From NCBI GenBank assembly GCA_030522415.1, contig CM060112.1, forward strand, positions 13,811,227 to 13,875,226: a stretch of 64,000 bases of DNA. The letters are read 5' to 3'. This DNA comes from Channallabes apus. Its lineage: Eukaryota > Chordata > Actinopteri > Siluriformes > Clariidae. Under the pieces are notes generated by a model, which saw only the letters and a program-made list of their open reading frames with translations, searched no databases and was not told where the DNA came from. Positions 10,313 through 22,700 of this stretch are shown in pieces. Position 1 is the stretch's first letter. Every line of letters starts with the position of its first letter. The position numbers and the translations under genes were made by a program.

Positions 10313-13300
10313 CTCGTGTTCCAGTTGCAATATCGGCAACCTTCTGGAAAGCGTCCAGAAATGAGCCAATGGCGATGACAGTTGTCCTAATAAGTATAGA
10401 AATGAAGATAAACTCAGTGAGCCATACATAGCCATGTACATTTTACACCATGAAGTAGAATTACAAATCCGAGCACGGCCTTTTCCTCTGCAAAATCTAT
10501 AATGTTAGCAGTAGAACCAGAAACCATATAAAATTCATGACAAGACTCAAAAGTGAGAGTCCCCCTTTAAAGCTTGTATAATAAATATACAGGTCCTTCT
10601 AAAAAAATTAGCATATTGTGATAAAGTTCATTATTTTCTGTACTGTAGTTCATAAAAGGCTTGAACTACTTCAGTTGTGTGTAATGAGTCTAAAATATAT
10701 GAAAGTCTAATGTTTATCAGTACATTATATGTTATAAGTAAAATAATTAATCTTAATTAATATAATTAATAATTAATGTTCTATCATAAATATGTGATAT
10801 ATCATATACAATACAATACTTAGACACACCTACTTAACTAATTAATGTTCTACAATGCACAAAATTACAAGGATGCTGATAGTGATATGAAAAAATCATG
10901 AATAATATAAAATAAAGTATATATAAAATATAAATAAATAGATAAATAATAGAGCAAAATTTTAATTAATAAAGGCACGAGTTTAAACAAAGCGGAAAAA
11001 AAGCAATTATGGACTTCCTGACCAACAGACCTCAGAATGTTAGGATGGGGAACCGAACATCTGCATCTATGCAGAAATTAAATCATCATAAATCGTCCAA
11101 ATCTCAAATGATTTTTTTTTAGTTTTTTTGTTTGTTCCAACTGACACATGTATTTATGATCGAGTCCAGAGAAAATTGAAGCTTTTTTCAAAACTAGGTG
11201 TAAGTTTATTATTCTTCCACTTCAGTGAACTTAAAATTAACTATTGTTTCTTACCTTAGCCTAGTCTACTGCTCACAAAATGGCTACAATGGTGTGATAT
11301 CCATACTTAAAAATACATGTTAATTAAAACATTTGAATTGTACTGGTTTATTTTGTACATCAGCAAGCCTGCAATACAATGACCAGCGTAACATGGTTAT
11401 ATAACACAAAAACATTGATCTGAATGCCGGGAAACTTTGGCGCTTCCTTCAGATCCTCGACCCAAGATGGCGGCGATGTTGACGTATGCTTAGAGGCCCA
11501 AGGCAATATCTAGTCAGTATATATATCTATGACAAGGGCTAACTGCTAGTCTTCTGGTCCGCCTACGGTTGCCTGTGACAGTTGCATTAACAAAGGCACT
11601 CGCTTTCTGGTAACCTAGCAACGTTAGGGAGTGATACTGTTACATGATTGACGTTAGTGTAGGTTGCGCCATGTCGTTGTCTCGTGCTGGTCTGCTGGAT
11701 TCCTCTTCAAAGGCAGAAAATGCACTTTGCACTATTTTATTACACTTTATTAAGCATTTCTTACATTTTGTTTCCTTTTGCACCTTAAATGTTGAGATTG
11801 TTAAGTGTTCATTGTGACTTTATGTTTACATTTTAATTATTTGAGTTTTCCATGGTTGTTGACATTTCTGTCTTAATAACTGATGGGACTATGATCAGAG
11901 GAAGGTTAAGTTTAAAATAAAAATGTTTAAATGTAATATATTTTTCTCCTGGTCCTTATTTTAAATGGGTCATAAAAATATCAATAATTATCGATATCGA
12001 CCGATATGAAACACTGATATCGTGATACAGTTTTCAGCCATATCGCCCAGCCCTACTCCAGATATAAGAGAGTGTTTCAATAAACAAAAGCACAATTTAA
12101 AAAAAGGTTCTGCGAGGCAATGCAGCATCAATATACAGTGGGAGCCACACCAAATAGCCGCGACAGTGTGGCTGAAGTGTGAATGGCGTGTGAATGGCCT
12201 TTGCACGCCGTAATCCCCCCTCCCTTTTCTGGCCGAAAGGCGTGTCAAGATTTCACAGTAAACACGCCCATTCAAGCCCTATTTATTCATTTACCTGGTG
12301 CCACCACTAGATGGCGCTTCGTTCTCAAGAACACATTAAAACAAGCCAGCTGCGCTGAGTTGCAATCACGTGATTTTAACAACCCGCCTCCACCCCCGCC
12401 GAACTGACGCTGCCAAACTACAGAGATGAAGATGGCGGCTTAACGGACTATTCGTGGTAAGTGATGTTTTATTTTATAAAATGTGTTTGTGGTAGTTTAC
12501 AGTTTATTTCCCAGTTTAGTTTTTTTATTGGCCGTTTGAAATATCACTGGCAGCACCAGCAGCGGTCAGATGTGACTTTAGAGAACTTAATGATCTGTTT
12601 ACCAAGTCTGGAGTTAATATTACAGCTTACTGTCAGTGTCACACACTCACAATGTCACTCCACTTTACCTCAAAAACATGCTCAAGCTTCGACAATACTA
12701 TTAATGTCCCTATTACAAGAGCTGCACTACCCGATGAAGAGTGTTTGTGTTCTCTGTAAATACTGAGAGAATCTCACCGCGTGTTGTCTGGATAAATTCA
12801 GCGCTTATTTATTCTCTGGTTAAGAGTTAATCTGCAGGTTATTTCTGTGACTGTAATATAATGTGATGCAGTTGATGAGGGACACAGACTGAGGGGAGCT
12901 GTACAGGAGCTAGTAACGCTCAGAACCCGGTTTATATTTTATACACTTTCCGCGGTAGCGCGAGCGCTTAGTTAAAGAGCTGAATAACAACACAGAAGTG
13001 TTTATCAGTTAAGGAGGAGGAGGAGGGGGGAGGTGTGTGTGTGTGTGTGTGAGGGGCTTCAGTAAGTTATAGTTTGGCTTCAGAGATGAACTAATGCTCA
13101 TATACGAGTGTTATATCGCTTAACTTATTTGTATGAGAAGCGCATTAAGTAAATTCCCGGTTAATTTAATGCAGACGATAATACAGACAGTCACTGGTTA
13201 ACACTAACACTGTTCACTGGTTAACACTAACACTGTTCACTGGTTAACACTAACACTGTTCACTGGTTAACACTAACACTGTTCACTGGATAACATTAGC

Positions 13301-14728
13301 ACAGGCAGATTATTTACATTACAGAATCCCCAAAACAGTATTTTACACACTCTGTGGTAAATAGGTTTATTAATATATATTATTTTTATTAGAACTAGAT
13401 GTTCTGTGAAGTTTATCTGTCTTGACTAAATTCTCCTGTTGTCTTTAAGCAGAGCTCCGCTGTGGAGGATTGGGGGGTCAGACGGCTGACGGCTGGACTT
13501 TTGGAGCTACAGGACTGGAGGAGCCTGAACAAGCTGTTGAGGGAGCTGTAGGAGGGATGACGTCACAGTCCGACAGCTTTAGAATGATGTTTGATCAGGT
13601 CTACTGTATATTCTGAACATAGAACTGCAAAATGTCTGATACAGTACTTTGGGGGAAACAAAGACTTCAACTGTTCCATGTTTAATAGTTTTGATATTTG
13701 AAAAATTAATATTTTAATGTAAAAGGACTATAGATAGAGACTTATAAGCAGCTGGTGTATCCGGGTAGTTTAATGAACTTTAAGCAAAAAGACAACATGT
13801 ATTCATCTGTTTTATATAAATTACTGTTTTAACTTTGACTAGTTTTGGAAGAATAAATTGAATTGTTAAAGTCATGTTTTGCGTGTTTTAATTTTGGGGG
13901 ATTGTTTGGGTATTTAAAAATTGTTTAGTTGAACCAACAACTTCAATGGGCAAAAAATGGGACACAACTTTGTTTTAAATAGTCAAAGAGTTGGGCTGAA
14001 AATAATAATAATAATAATAATTATTGATCATAGAAACAAATGAAACCAGTTAAACACTTGATTATATGTGTTTGTGATTGTGACCCATAATAATTTTTTC
14101 TCAGTATAAATAAATGTTTTGGGTTTTAAGAACTCCAAAAGAGCAACGACAAACTTGGTATTCTCCATTGAGGTTTCTCACCTTCCACTCCTGAGTATGA
14201 CATGGTGTTAATTGCTCTGTGTGTGTGTGTGTGTGTGTGTGTTTTTGGCGGGGGGATGGGTGTGTGTGTGTTTTCGGCTGTTCAGCAGTTCTAAACACAA
14301 GCACAGTTTTTGTCCTTAACTAAAATACTTCAATACGTTAATAATGAATTTATTTTGCTGAATAAGGTAATAAGCGATGTTTAAACCAAACCAGTAAGTT
14401 AAGTAAGTGTTCCATACATTAAAGTACTGTGTATAACCAAGTGCCCTAGCAAACACAGTTACAGTACAGTTTACAGTACAAACAGAGTGTGTGCGCTGGG
14501 GGGATTGGAAGGTGAGTGAGAATACTCATTTACAAGACAAAAGACGGTTAGAGGCAGCGCCGTTCTAGACCAGACAACACGGGGTGGGGGGAGGGGCGCA
14601 TCATGTTCAAGCACTGTTTTTACCTGGCCTTACTGTATAGTAACAGTATTGTATTTGCTGAATTGTGTTGAGGCACGCAAACCCCCTGACCACAATAAGG
14701 TGGCAATCCCTCAGGGGGAAACTAAAAA

Positions 14729-14768
<40 letters not shown>

Positions 14769-15983
14769 TAATTATATAATAAAATATCCTTAATCCAGAT
14801 TTTATCAATCAATGACATAACATTTATCTAAGCTGGATGGTAAAATTCTCAAAAACGTTTAACCTAAAGTAAGACTTAACACACTATAACTAAAATATTT
14901 ACAAAACTGAAAGGTTGTCTTATGAATAATAAAAAATACAAACTAAATTAAAACAGATGGGCTATTGAACAGATCATAATATGTTTTATGTTTTCTGATT
15001 ATAAATGATATATGGGTTGATTTTAGAAAGGCTAAATGAAATAGCTAGTTTTTGGTCATGTCAGTCCAGTAACTATACTATGTAAAAGTAATTATAATAT
15101 GAATTAATTAAGGGCAGGACCTAACCTAATGTTAATAATTTACACCATGATAACATTAGTATTCGTGTTTTTGTATATATTTTTAAATGTTCAAATGAAC
15201 GTTTCAGAGTATATAATTTGTCGTGTCATCTGTGATTGAGACCCATGAGTTAAATTGAAATATTTTTTATAGGTAGTAAGCCAGGTTTTAGTAACCTTGG
15301 ATAAATCAGCATGAAAGCCCTCTCTCGCACTCACACACACACACACACACACAGACACACTGTACACACACAGACACACACAAATAATACATGAAATCGC
15401 GTAAAACCAAATGAAACTAGGGTAAAAAATATGAGCAGTAAAATACAGTAGTATCCTGTAGGTGATTCCTGTCCTGTGATAACAGGCACTAACACTCTAG
15501 AACTGTTTACTTCTGTTAGTTTTGTTTTCAAGTGTGAATGTTTATGGGGATTAAATCTGTCTCTGCTGCTGCATCTATACACCGTTGTGATAAGTGATTG
15601 ATGCCCCATCAGATCTTTAATGTGGGACATTATGCTGGTTAAATGACTAAAGACACACTGATCCGTATGGACAGATATTTGTTCCAGATATTATGCGCCA
15701 TTAATCAATTTGTTATGCCAATTTGACTTTCAGCGAAAACATCAAAAATATAACGAAAACAAACCAAAGCAGAAGTTACATTTTAAGCTTTACTTTCAAA
15801 TTCAAATTTGATTTGTCACATACACAGCGCGATATGCAGTAAAATGCTTCGGGTGCTTTAGGTGAGACTCGAACTCGGCACTGCTTCACCTGGACCGCTT
15901 TATAAGTGTCACGCGCTAACCGATTGCGCCACGGGAGCCACACGGAAGTTGGTCTTGTCAGAGTATCCTCTCTCTCGTGCGCG

Positions 15984-16019
<36 letters not shown>

Positions 16020-18797
16020 AAATTGCGTAAAACCCAACGAAATATAAGCAGTAAAAAAAAAAAAAAAATCAGTAAAAATACAATAGTATAACAGGCGCTA
16101 ACCCTCTGGAACTTTTTTTTACTATTGTCTCCAAGTGTTTATGGGGATTTAATGTGTCTGCTGCCGCATCCATTCACAGTTGTGATAAGTGATTAATGCC
16201 CCATCAGATCTTTTGACGGGGGCACATTATGCATGATTAAATGACTAAAGAAATACTGATCCATATGGGCAGATATTTATTCCAGGTTGCATGCGGCATT
16301 AATTGCCTCTTATGCCACTTGTAGACTATCAGTGAAAAAATCAGCGAAAACATCATCAAAAATATAACGAAAACAAACCCAAGCAGACGTTTGAGCTTTA
16401 CTTTGCAGCAAAATATTATCTATCAGTATATTAAATGGAACGGGGTAAAATACACAGTAATATAAAATACTGTACGTAGCCTGCGTTTTTATTCCGTACC
16501 TACAATGATCGGTATAGACAAATTACAGCCGCTACCGTGTCTTTAAGGATCATTTCAGGATGTCTTAAAAAATATTTCACTAACTAATTTTATTAATTCA
16601 TTATTAAATAATAAATAGCATAATCATCATGGGTTATGTATTGAGTGATTTAACAAATCTGTTTTATTAATCGGTTTGTTGTTGTTTTTTCACCTATTTA
16701 TGAAACTATGTTGACAATACAAGAACTGTCTGTATATTAAAGATACGGTATTGGGTTTCCTGGACACTGCAGTTAACTGTGCCAGTCAATGCTCCATCTG
16801 GCGGAATTATACGGCATTGCAACCATCTTTTTAGAAAGCGCATGGGGGCGTTTATGGGGCGGGGCATCGTTAACTGCGTCATCGCGGGGGATCACATTCC
16901 ATGCACGAAGCCTTCATGGAACTGCCACGGAGCAGTCATGCTCCAGGCGGCTGTTTGACGTGGCTCCCACTGTAAGACCATATATTAGTCATAGACTTAC
17001 AGCATTAGCAGATACGTATTGTATGTGTAAGTTCCGGTCCACAACACTTAGTTAATTGCGCAAAAAAAAAAAAATTAAAAAAAAAAATAAAAACACGACA
17101 GATGGAGTACCAATATTTTTTTCAATGATTAACACAAATATAAATCAAAGATTAAATATACTTTAAGTGATTCAGTCACTATGCTTTTAATGCCATCCAG
17201 CCCGACACACTATTTACATCCTTAAGAAGCAATCAAGGAGGCCTGCAAATGTACACTATATGGACAAAGGTATTTGGCCAAACCTGTTAATTATTGAATT
17301 CAGTGTTTCTTCAGGTCCCTTATTCTCAGTGAACATCTTAACGCTTCAGCATGTCAAGACATCTTGTACAATGCTATGCTTCTAATTTTGTTGCAGCAGT
17401 TTGGGAAAATGTTCTATTCCAACATGACGGCGCCCAAGTGCACAAAGCAAGGATTATAAAGACATGGTTTGATGAGTTGGTGTGGAAAAACGTGACTGGC
17501 CCTAACACAGAGCCCTGACCTCAGCACCTTGAGGTGATTGACCTCAGATGAACTGGAACAGAGAATGCGAGCCAGGCTTTCTCGTCTGTCATTATTTCAG
17601 AAAATTTGCTTTGAAAAAAACACAGAATTACACTTTTGGCCACCACTGTAAATTTCAACCTTATCATTAAGTCATGAATGTGTATGAAACTGAACAAAAA
17701 CCACATATTAAAATGGTCGAAATGTGAGTATGTAGTAATGCAGGCAGTTCTTACCTTAGTTGTGACTGTAACTTGGCCCCTTTCGTAACAAAGTCCTCCC
17801 AGGCAGGGTAACTGGCCTAAAGAAAAAAAATAAACAGATGAAGTGGAAAAATAGGTAAAAGCAGTCTAAACAAACAGAGAAAAATCATTAAAATAAGTCA
17901 GTTCTACCTTCAATTACCCTAGAGCTTTCATAACGTGCTCATTGTATTTTAAGAAATTGCAACCAAAAACATAGCCATAATCATAGTAGGTAAGGGATTA
18001 AAAAATTATAATAAAATAAAATTTCCATATCCACCTTAGCCCTGCTTCTGATGCATGAACTATTGCCGAGAATTCCAGCATACATTTTTGCTTAAGATGA
18101 CATTAAGGAAAATATTTAGGAAAATATGTAGAAAAAAAATTAAGTACCATGATTATTTTCCTTACATCGTCATATTATATAAACCATAGTAATCTAAGAA
18201 ATGGGTATTACAGCCACTGACTCTACTGTAGATATGTCATGTTGTGTGCATAATACTTTGATAAAATTAGCGTTAAGAATAAGTAGACAGCAAATACAGA
18301 CCTTCCTTTTACGTTTATTATTTTTTATTAAAACTAAGGTTGAAATATAAAGTACTGAGCAAGGTCATAAATTATCATGAGACAAATTTTCACTGTCTTG
18401 AATGCCGCAAAATAAAACACTGGTAAAATGAGGTTTGCTTTACTGATTAAACTTTTCTGTTTAATATTCACTGTGAGCTCGACCTCTTCTTACACACTAG
18501 GTGGCAGCACCTAGTGTAGCACCTACCTAGGATACAGTTCACAAACTTTGTTCATTTTTTTTTTCCTAATTTATTTTTACAAACAAATAAATAAACTAAT
18601 TAAAAAAACAGTAACCAGAATTTGTAACAAATTTGCCATTAGCCTCAACATTGAAGGCACATCTTTCCATATTTAAAAGATGAAATACGTGTAGGAGTTA
18701 ATGTAAAAACCTTGAAACCTGAAGAAGGCTAGAATGTGAGATGTCTTTTGTATCATGGCTTTAACGCATCATTCCATGCAGGCTAGACTCCAATATA

Positions 18798-18864
<67 letters not shown>

Positions 18865-18983
18865 AAGTATGAGAAGTGAGAAGTATGGAGGCAGATCGGT
18901 CTCAAATAATTCACACAAAAGACATGTTCACGTGCGTAACCCAATTCACGTGCACAAAAAAAAAAAAAAAAAAAAAAAAAAAG

Positions 18984-19052
<69 letters not shown>

Positions 19053-19723
19053 CAAAAAAACTAGTCACATGCATTTTAAAAAATCGATATTCATAATATA
19101 CAATTCACATATGTACAACTGTGTAAAATTTTTTTTGAATGTTTAAAATTAAATTTGTGTGTTCATGGGCTGTGCATGTGAAAATCGACTTGCGTGTGTG
19201 AATATCGCTGGATTTGTGCCTGTGTGTTTTTGAGACTTTCCTGATTCCAACGTGCCAGCAAAGTCTCAAAAATACGGCACACGTGCTCTTTAGCCAATCA
19301 GATGCGACCTCGCCATTCAACCAATCACAGCCCTGCAGGAGCGCTCGAGTAGCTCAACTTAGCACACCTTTTGCGCAGTCCGAGTTAATTACAACGGAAA
19401 TCAAGTTTTACCGACTCAAACCAAGAACAGGATGCACGTCTAAGTTATTACTTTATTTCATAATGTTTAATTAATGAACTTCGCCGAAAATAACACAGTA
19501 ATAACACACTTCACCTTCACCAATTTTTTTTTACACAGTTGTACATATGTGAATTGTATATTATGAATATGTAATTTTTTTTAATGCACGTGAATGTGTT
19601 TTTTTGTGAAGATAGATTTTTTTCGTGCACGTGAATTGGGTTTTACGCACGTGAACATCGTGTCTTGTGTGTGAATTATTTATGAGACCGATCTGCCTCC
19701 ATAGAGAAGCACCCCCTCTCTGC

Positions 19724-19789
<66 letters not shown>

Positions 19790-22700
19790 CTCGCTGGTCT
19801 ACACAGAAACTCCGCTCCGTCATGATTCTTCTCTTCAAAGGTAAAGTGCTGGTTCATTTGTTTGTTTGTTTTACTTTACAGCAGTGATTCCGTTAGTATG
19901 CGCTCACGCGAGTGTCATTAGCGATTTTCCTTGCAATTTTCCGACAAAATAGTGTTGCGGGGGAGAGAGGTTGATTTATGACAGCTGTTTACGGAAGTGT
20001 AGTCCAGTGCGGGAGATGCATTGTGGGTAATGCAGTCCGGTGTGTGTGAACGCGAATGCAAGATGTAAGCTAGGATATAGAGCCTGAGTTTTGTTTTCTC
20101 TTCAGTAGTTTTTTTTAGTTGGATTTAAGTGCAGGATCCACCCGAAAGTTTGTACTATAGCCCGACAATGCAGCAAATAAAAGAATGCATGCATCGACCA
20201 GTTTGTCCATCTCTCACACAGTGTCTGCGCGTGCAAACGGAGACCGGATTTATTTTTACAAATCCGTTACAAATTTTTATTTTTACTTTTTTTTTTTTTT
20301 TTTTAAAGGTGAAGAGCAGGTTAATTTGTTTTATTTTTACTTTATATTTTGTATTAATTATTTCTATATAGTTATTTTTTGGGGCTGGGGAACAAATAAT
20401 TTAAGTTTCCATGATTTCTTATGGAAAAATTACATTTGGTTTACGAGTGTTTTAGAATACGAGCCCGCTTCGGGGGCAAATTATGCTCGTAATCCAAGGT
20501 TCCACTGTACACTGTGGAACAGAACGCAGCCTCAGTATCTTTTCTGTAAGTCCCAGAATAGAAACATCTGGTGAAATGAGACCATCCGTGTGAATGCAGT
20601 AATTACACCTGCTTCGCACTACAGAGTGCAGCAGGTTGCATTTAGCTCGCTGACCTCAGCAGGCAGTGTGCGTCCCTGGCCCCACTCAGACTAACCCTAG
20701 CTAAGTCAGGAGAGGTGTGGTATTTTGCCAGACAAGGAAAAACTGGTCATGTGTGTGCAAATGAATTGCTGAAATTTGAAGCTGGTTTGTAGCATACTAG
20801 GAATACCAAGTACTGCTGTTATTGTGGTTAAATTATTGTAGTTGGGTTAGGCAGTATGTAAATTTGTTGATTTTTGTACTTATATTACTGTATATGTCTT
20901 AAACTTGAATATATTGTTTATTTAGTTGTTGTTGTTTTTTTTCAATAAAAAGACATTGTTTAAAATGTTATCCACCATTTTTGTGGCTCTCAAAAAAACA
21001 AAAAAAAAAGTTCAGGCACCATTTAGCCACTGGTACCGTTTTTAAAGTATAGATTTGTATGGGAAAAAACAAAACGATACCCAACTCTAGGTATACAAGT
21101 AAAAATATAATACAGTATAGATAATATAGCTGATGGAGTACTATAGCATAATTTCAGTACAGTACAGCAATTTAGCATTTATTTATAGCTCATGAATACA
21201 ACAGGATGCAGGATGAGTATTATCAATATATAGATTATAAATCCTTTTATTTAAAAAAAAAAAAAAAGTCCTCACTGCAGTCAGGTGAGAAATGTAAATG
21301 TTATTATGCCAATAAGAAAGAAATGACAGTTATTTAAAACAGAAACAACACATAAGAGAACACAGTTCCCCTTTTACTCATTTGTTTACAGTGCAGTCTT
21401 GCCATAGCCTACATGGTGGTAACATAGGCGATAACAATAAGCATGGCTTCTGGCCCATAATCCAAAGCAGAAGAGGTCTGAGAGCTTCAGAGGACCTACA
21501 GTATGAACAGAAAGCGGACTGAGACCACCTCAGAGCTCACGTGGACAAGAAAGACACCCGAGTCCCCTTTCAACTCAACTCAAATGTGAACACAAAAAGA
21601 ACTGAGGCTGCGTTCAGTTCGACTTGAAGTGTCCTGTTAAATATACTGCACAGGGTATTCAGGCATGTTAAGTCCGATTCCAAACCGCAAGGAACAAAAC
21701 TGGCCAGTTCAAAGGGAACTGTAAACAATTGTAAACTGTGGAACAAGTGAACAATGAGTCTTCACTTTGCCGGAAGTAGACATAAAAAATGTTCATGTCA
21801 TTGTGTCTCGCTGGAGTTTAAATTAAAATGAGGGATTTATACGTTTATTATAATTTATCAAGCATGACATAATGACAATAAATTTTTATTTAATCAATAA
21901 ATCCTTACTATTATATAGGCTAAAAAGCTATAGGCTCTGTAAAAGAAAAAAAAAAACTGTATAAAAAAACTTGTGGGTAATGCAGTCCGGTGTGTGTGAA
22001 CGTGAGATGTAAGCTAGGATATAGAGCTTGAGTTTTGTTTTCTCTTCAGTAGTTCTTTTAGTTGGATTTAAGTGCAGGATCCACCCGAACGTTTGTACTA
22101 TAGCCCGACAATGCAGCAAAAAAATAAAAAAAAAAAAAAATAAATAAATAAATAAATATATATAAATTTATTAAAAAAAAAATAATAATAAAAAAAAAAA
22201 AAGAACAGGCATGCATCGACCAGTTTGTCCATTTCTCTCACACAGCGCCTGCGCGCAAACGGAGACACTTATCCGTCCGGATATATTTGTACTTTTTTTT
22301 TCTTTTTTTTTAATGTGAAGTGCAGGTTAATTTGTTTTATTTTTACTTTATATTTTGTATTAATTATTTCTATGTAGCTATTTTTTTGGGCTGTGGAACA
22401 AATCATTTAAGTTTCCATTATTACTTAAGGAAAAATTTTATTTGGATTACGAGTGCTTTAGAACGCGAGCCCGCTTCGGGAACGAATTATGCTCGTAATC
22501 CAAGGTTCCACTGTACACTGTGGAACAGAACGCAGCCTCAGTATCTTTTCTGTAAATCCTAGAATAAAAACATCTGGGAGTTTTTTTTTTTAGTTTTTTT
22601 TTACATACAGTAATTTTTAACTAAACCAGACTTCTGTTCAGGGTCTTTTCCAAGTCATTTCAGCACTGATGTGGCCTCAATTGTCCTTCACTATAGTTTC

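Larger units (their letters stand above)
12400..13875 (+). ncRNA. candidate two-exon RNA antisense to the MTSS-family intron
   Basis: A GC-rich patch with the YY1 motif AAGATGGCGGC (12429) ends in GTG|GTAAGT at 12456, a near-perfect donor. A pyrimidine-rich tract ending in TTTAAGCAG closes at 13452. It is followed by a GC-rich segment without a long reading frame and by AATAAA at 13852. Together this looks like a short spliced noncoding transcript. It could equally be promoter-like debris of a transposon. Confidence 0.25.

Noticed and set aside
13192..13306. short direct repeats considered as a CRISPR array
   Set aside because: The units are contiguous without spacers, and the genome is eukaryotic.
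15797..15945. functional tRNA-Ile gene
   Set aside because: T-arm bases are missing, the acceptor arm does not pair, and a SINE tail follows.
18755..19096. 113-codon frame rich in YIYIYI and KKKK
   Set aside because: It is translation of TA and A microsatellites with no domain.
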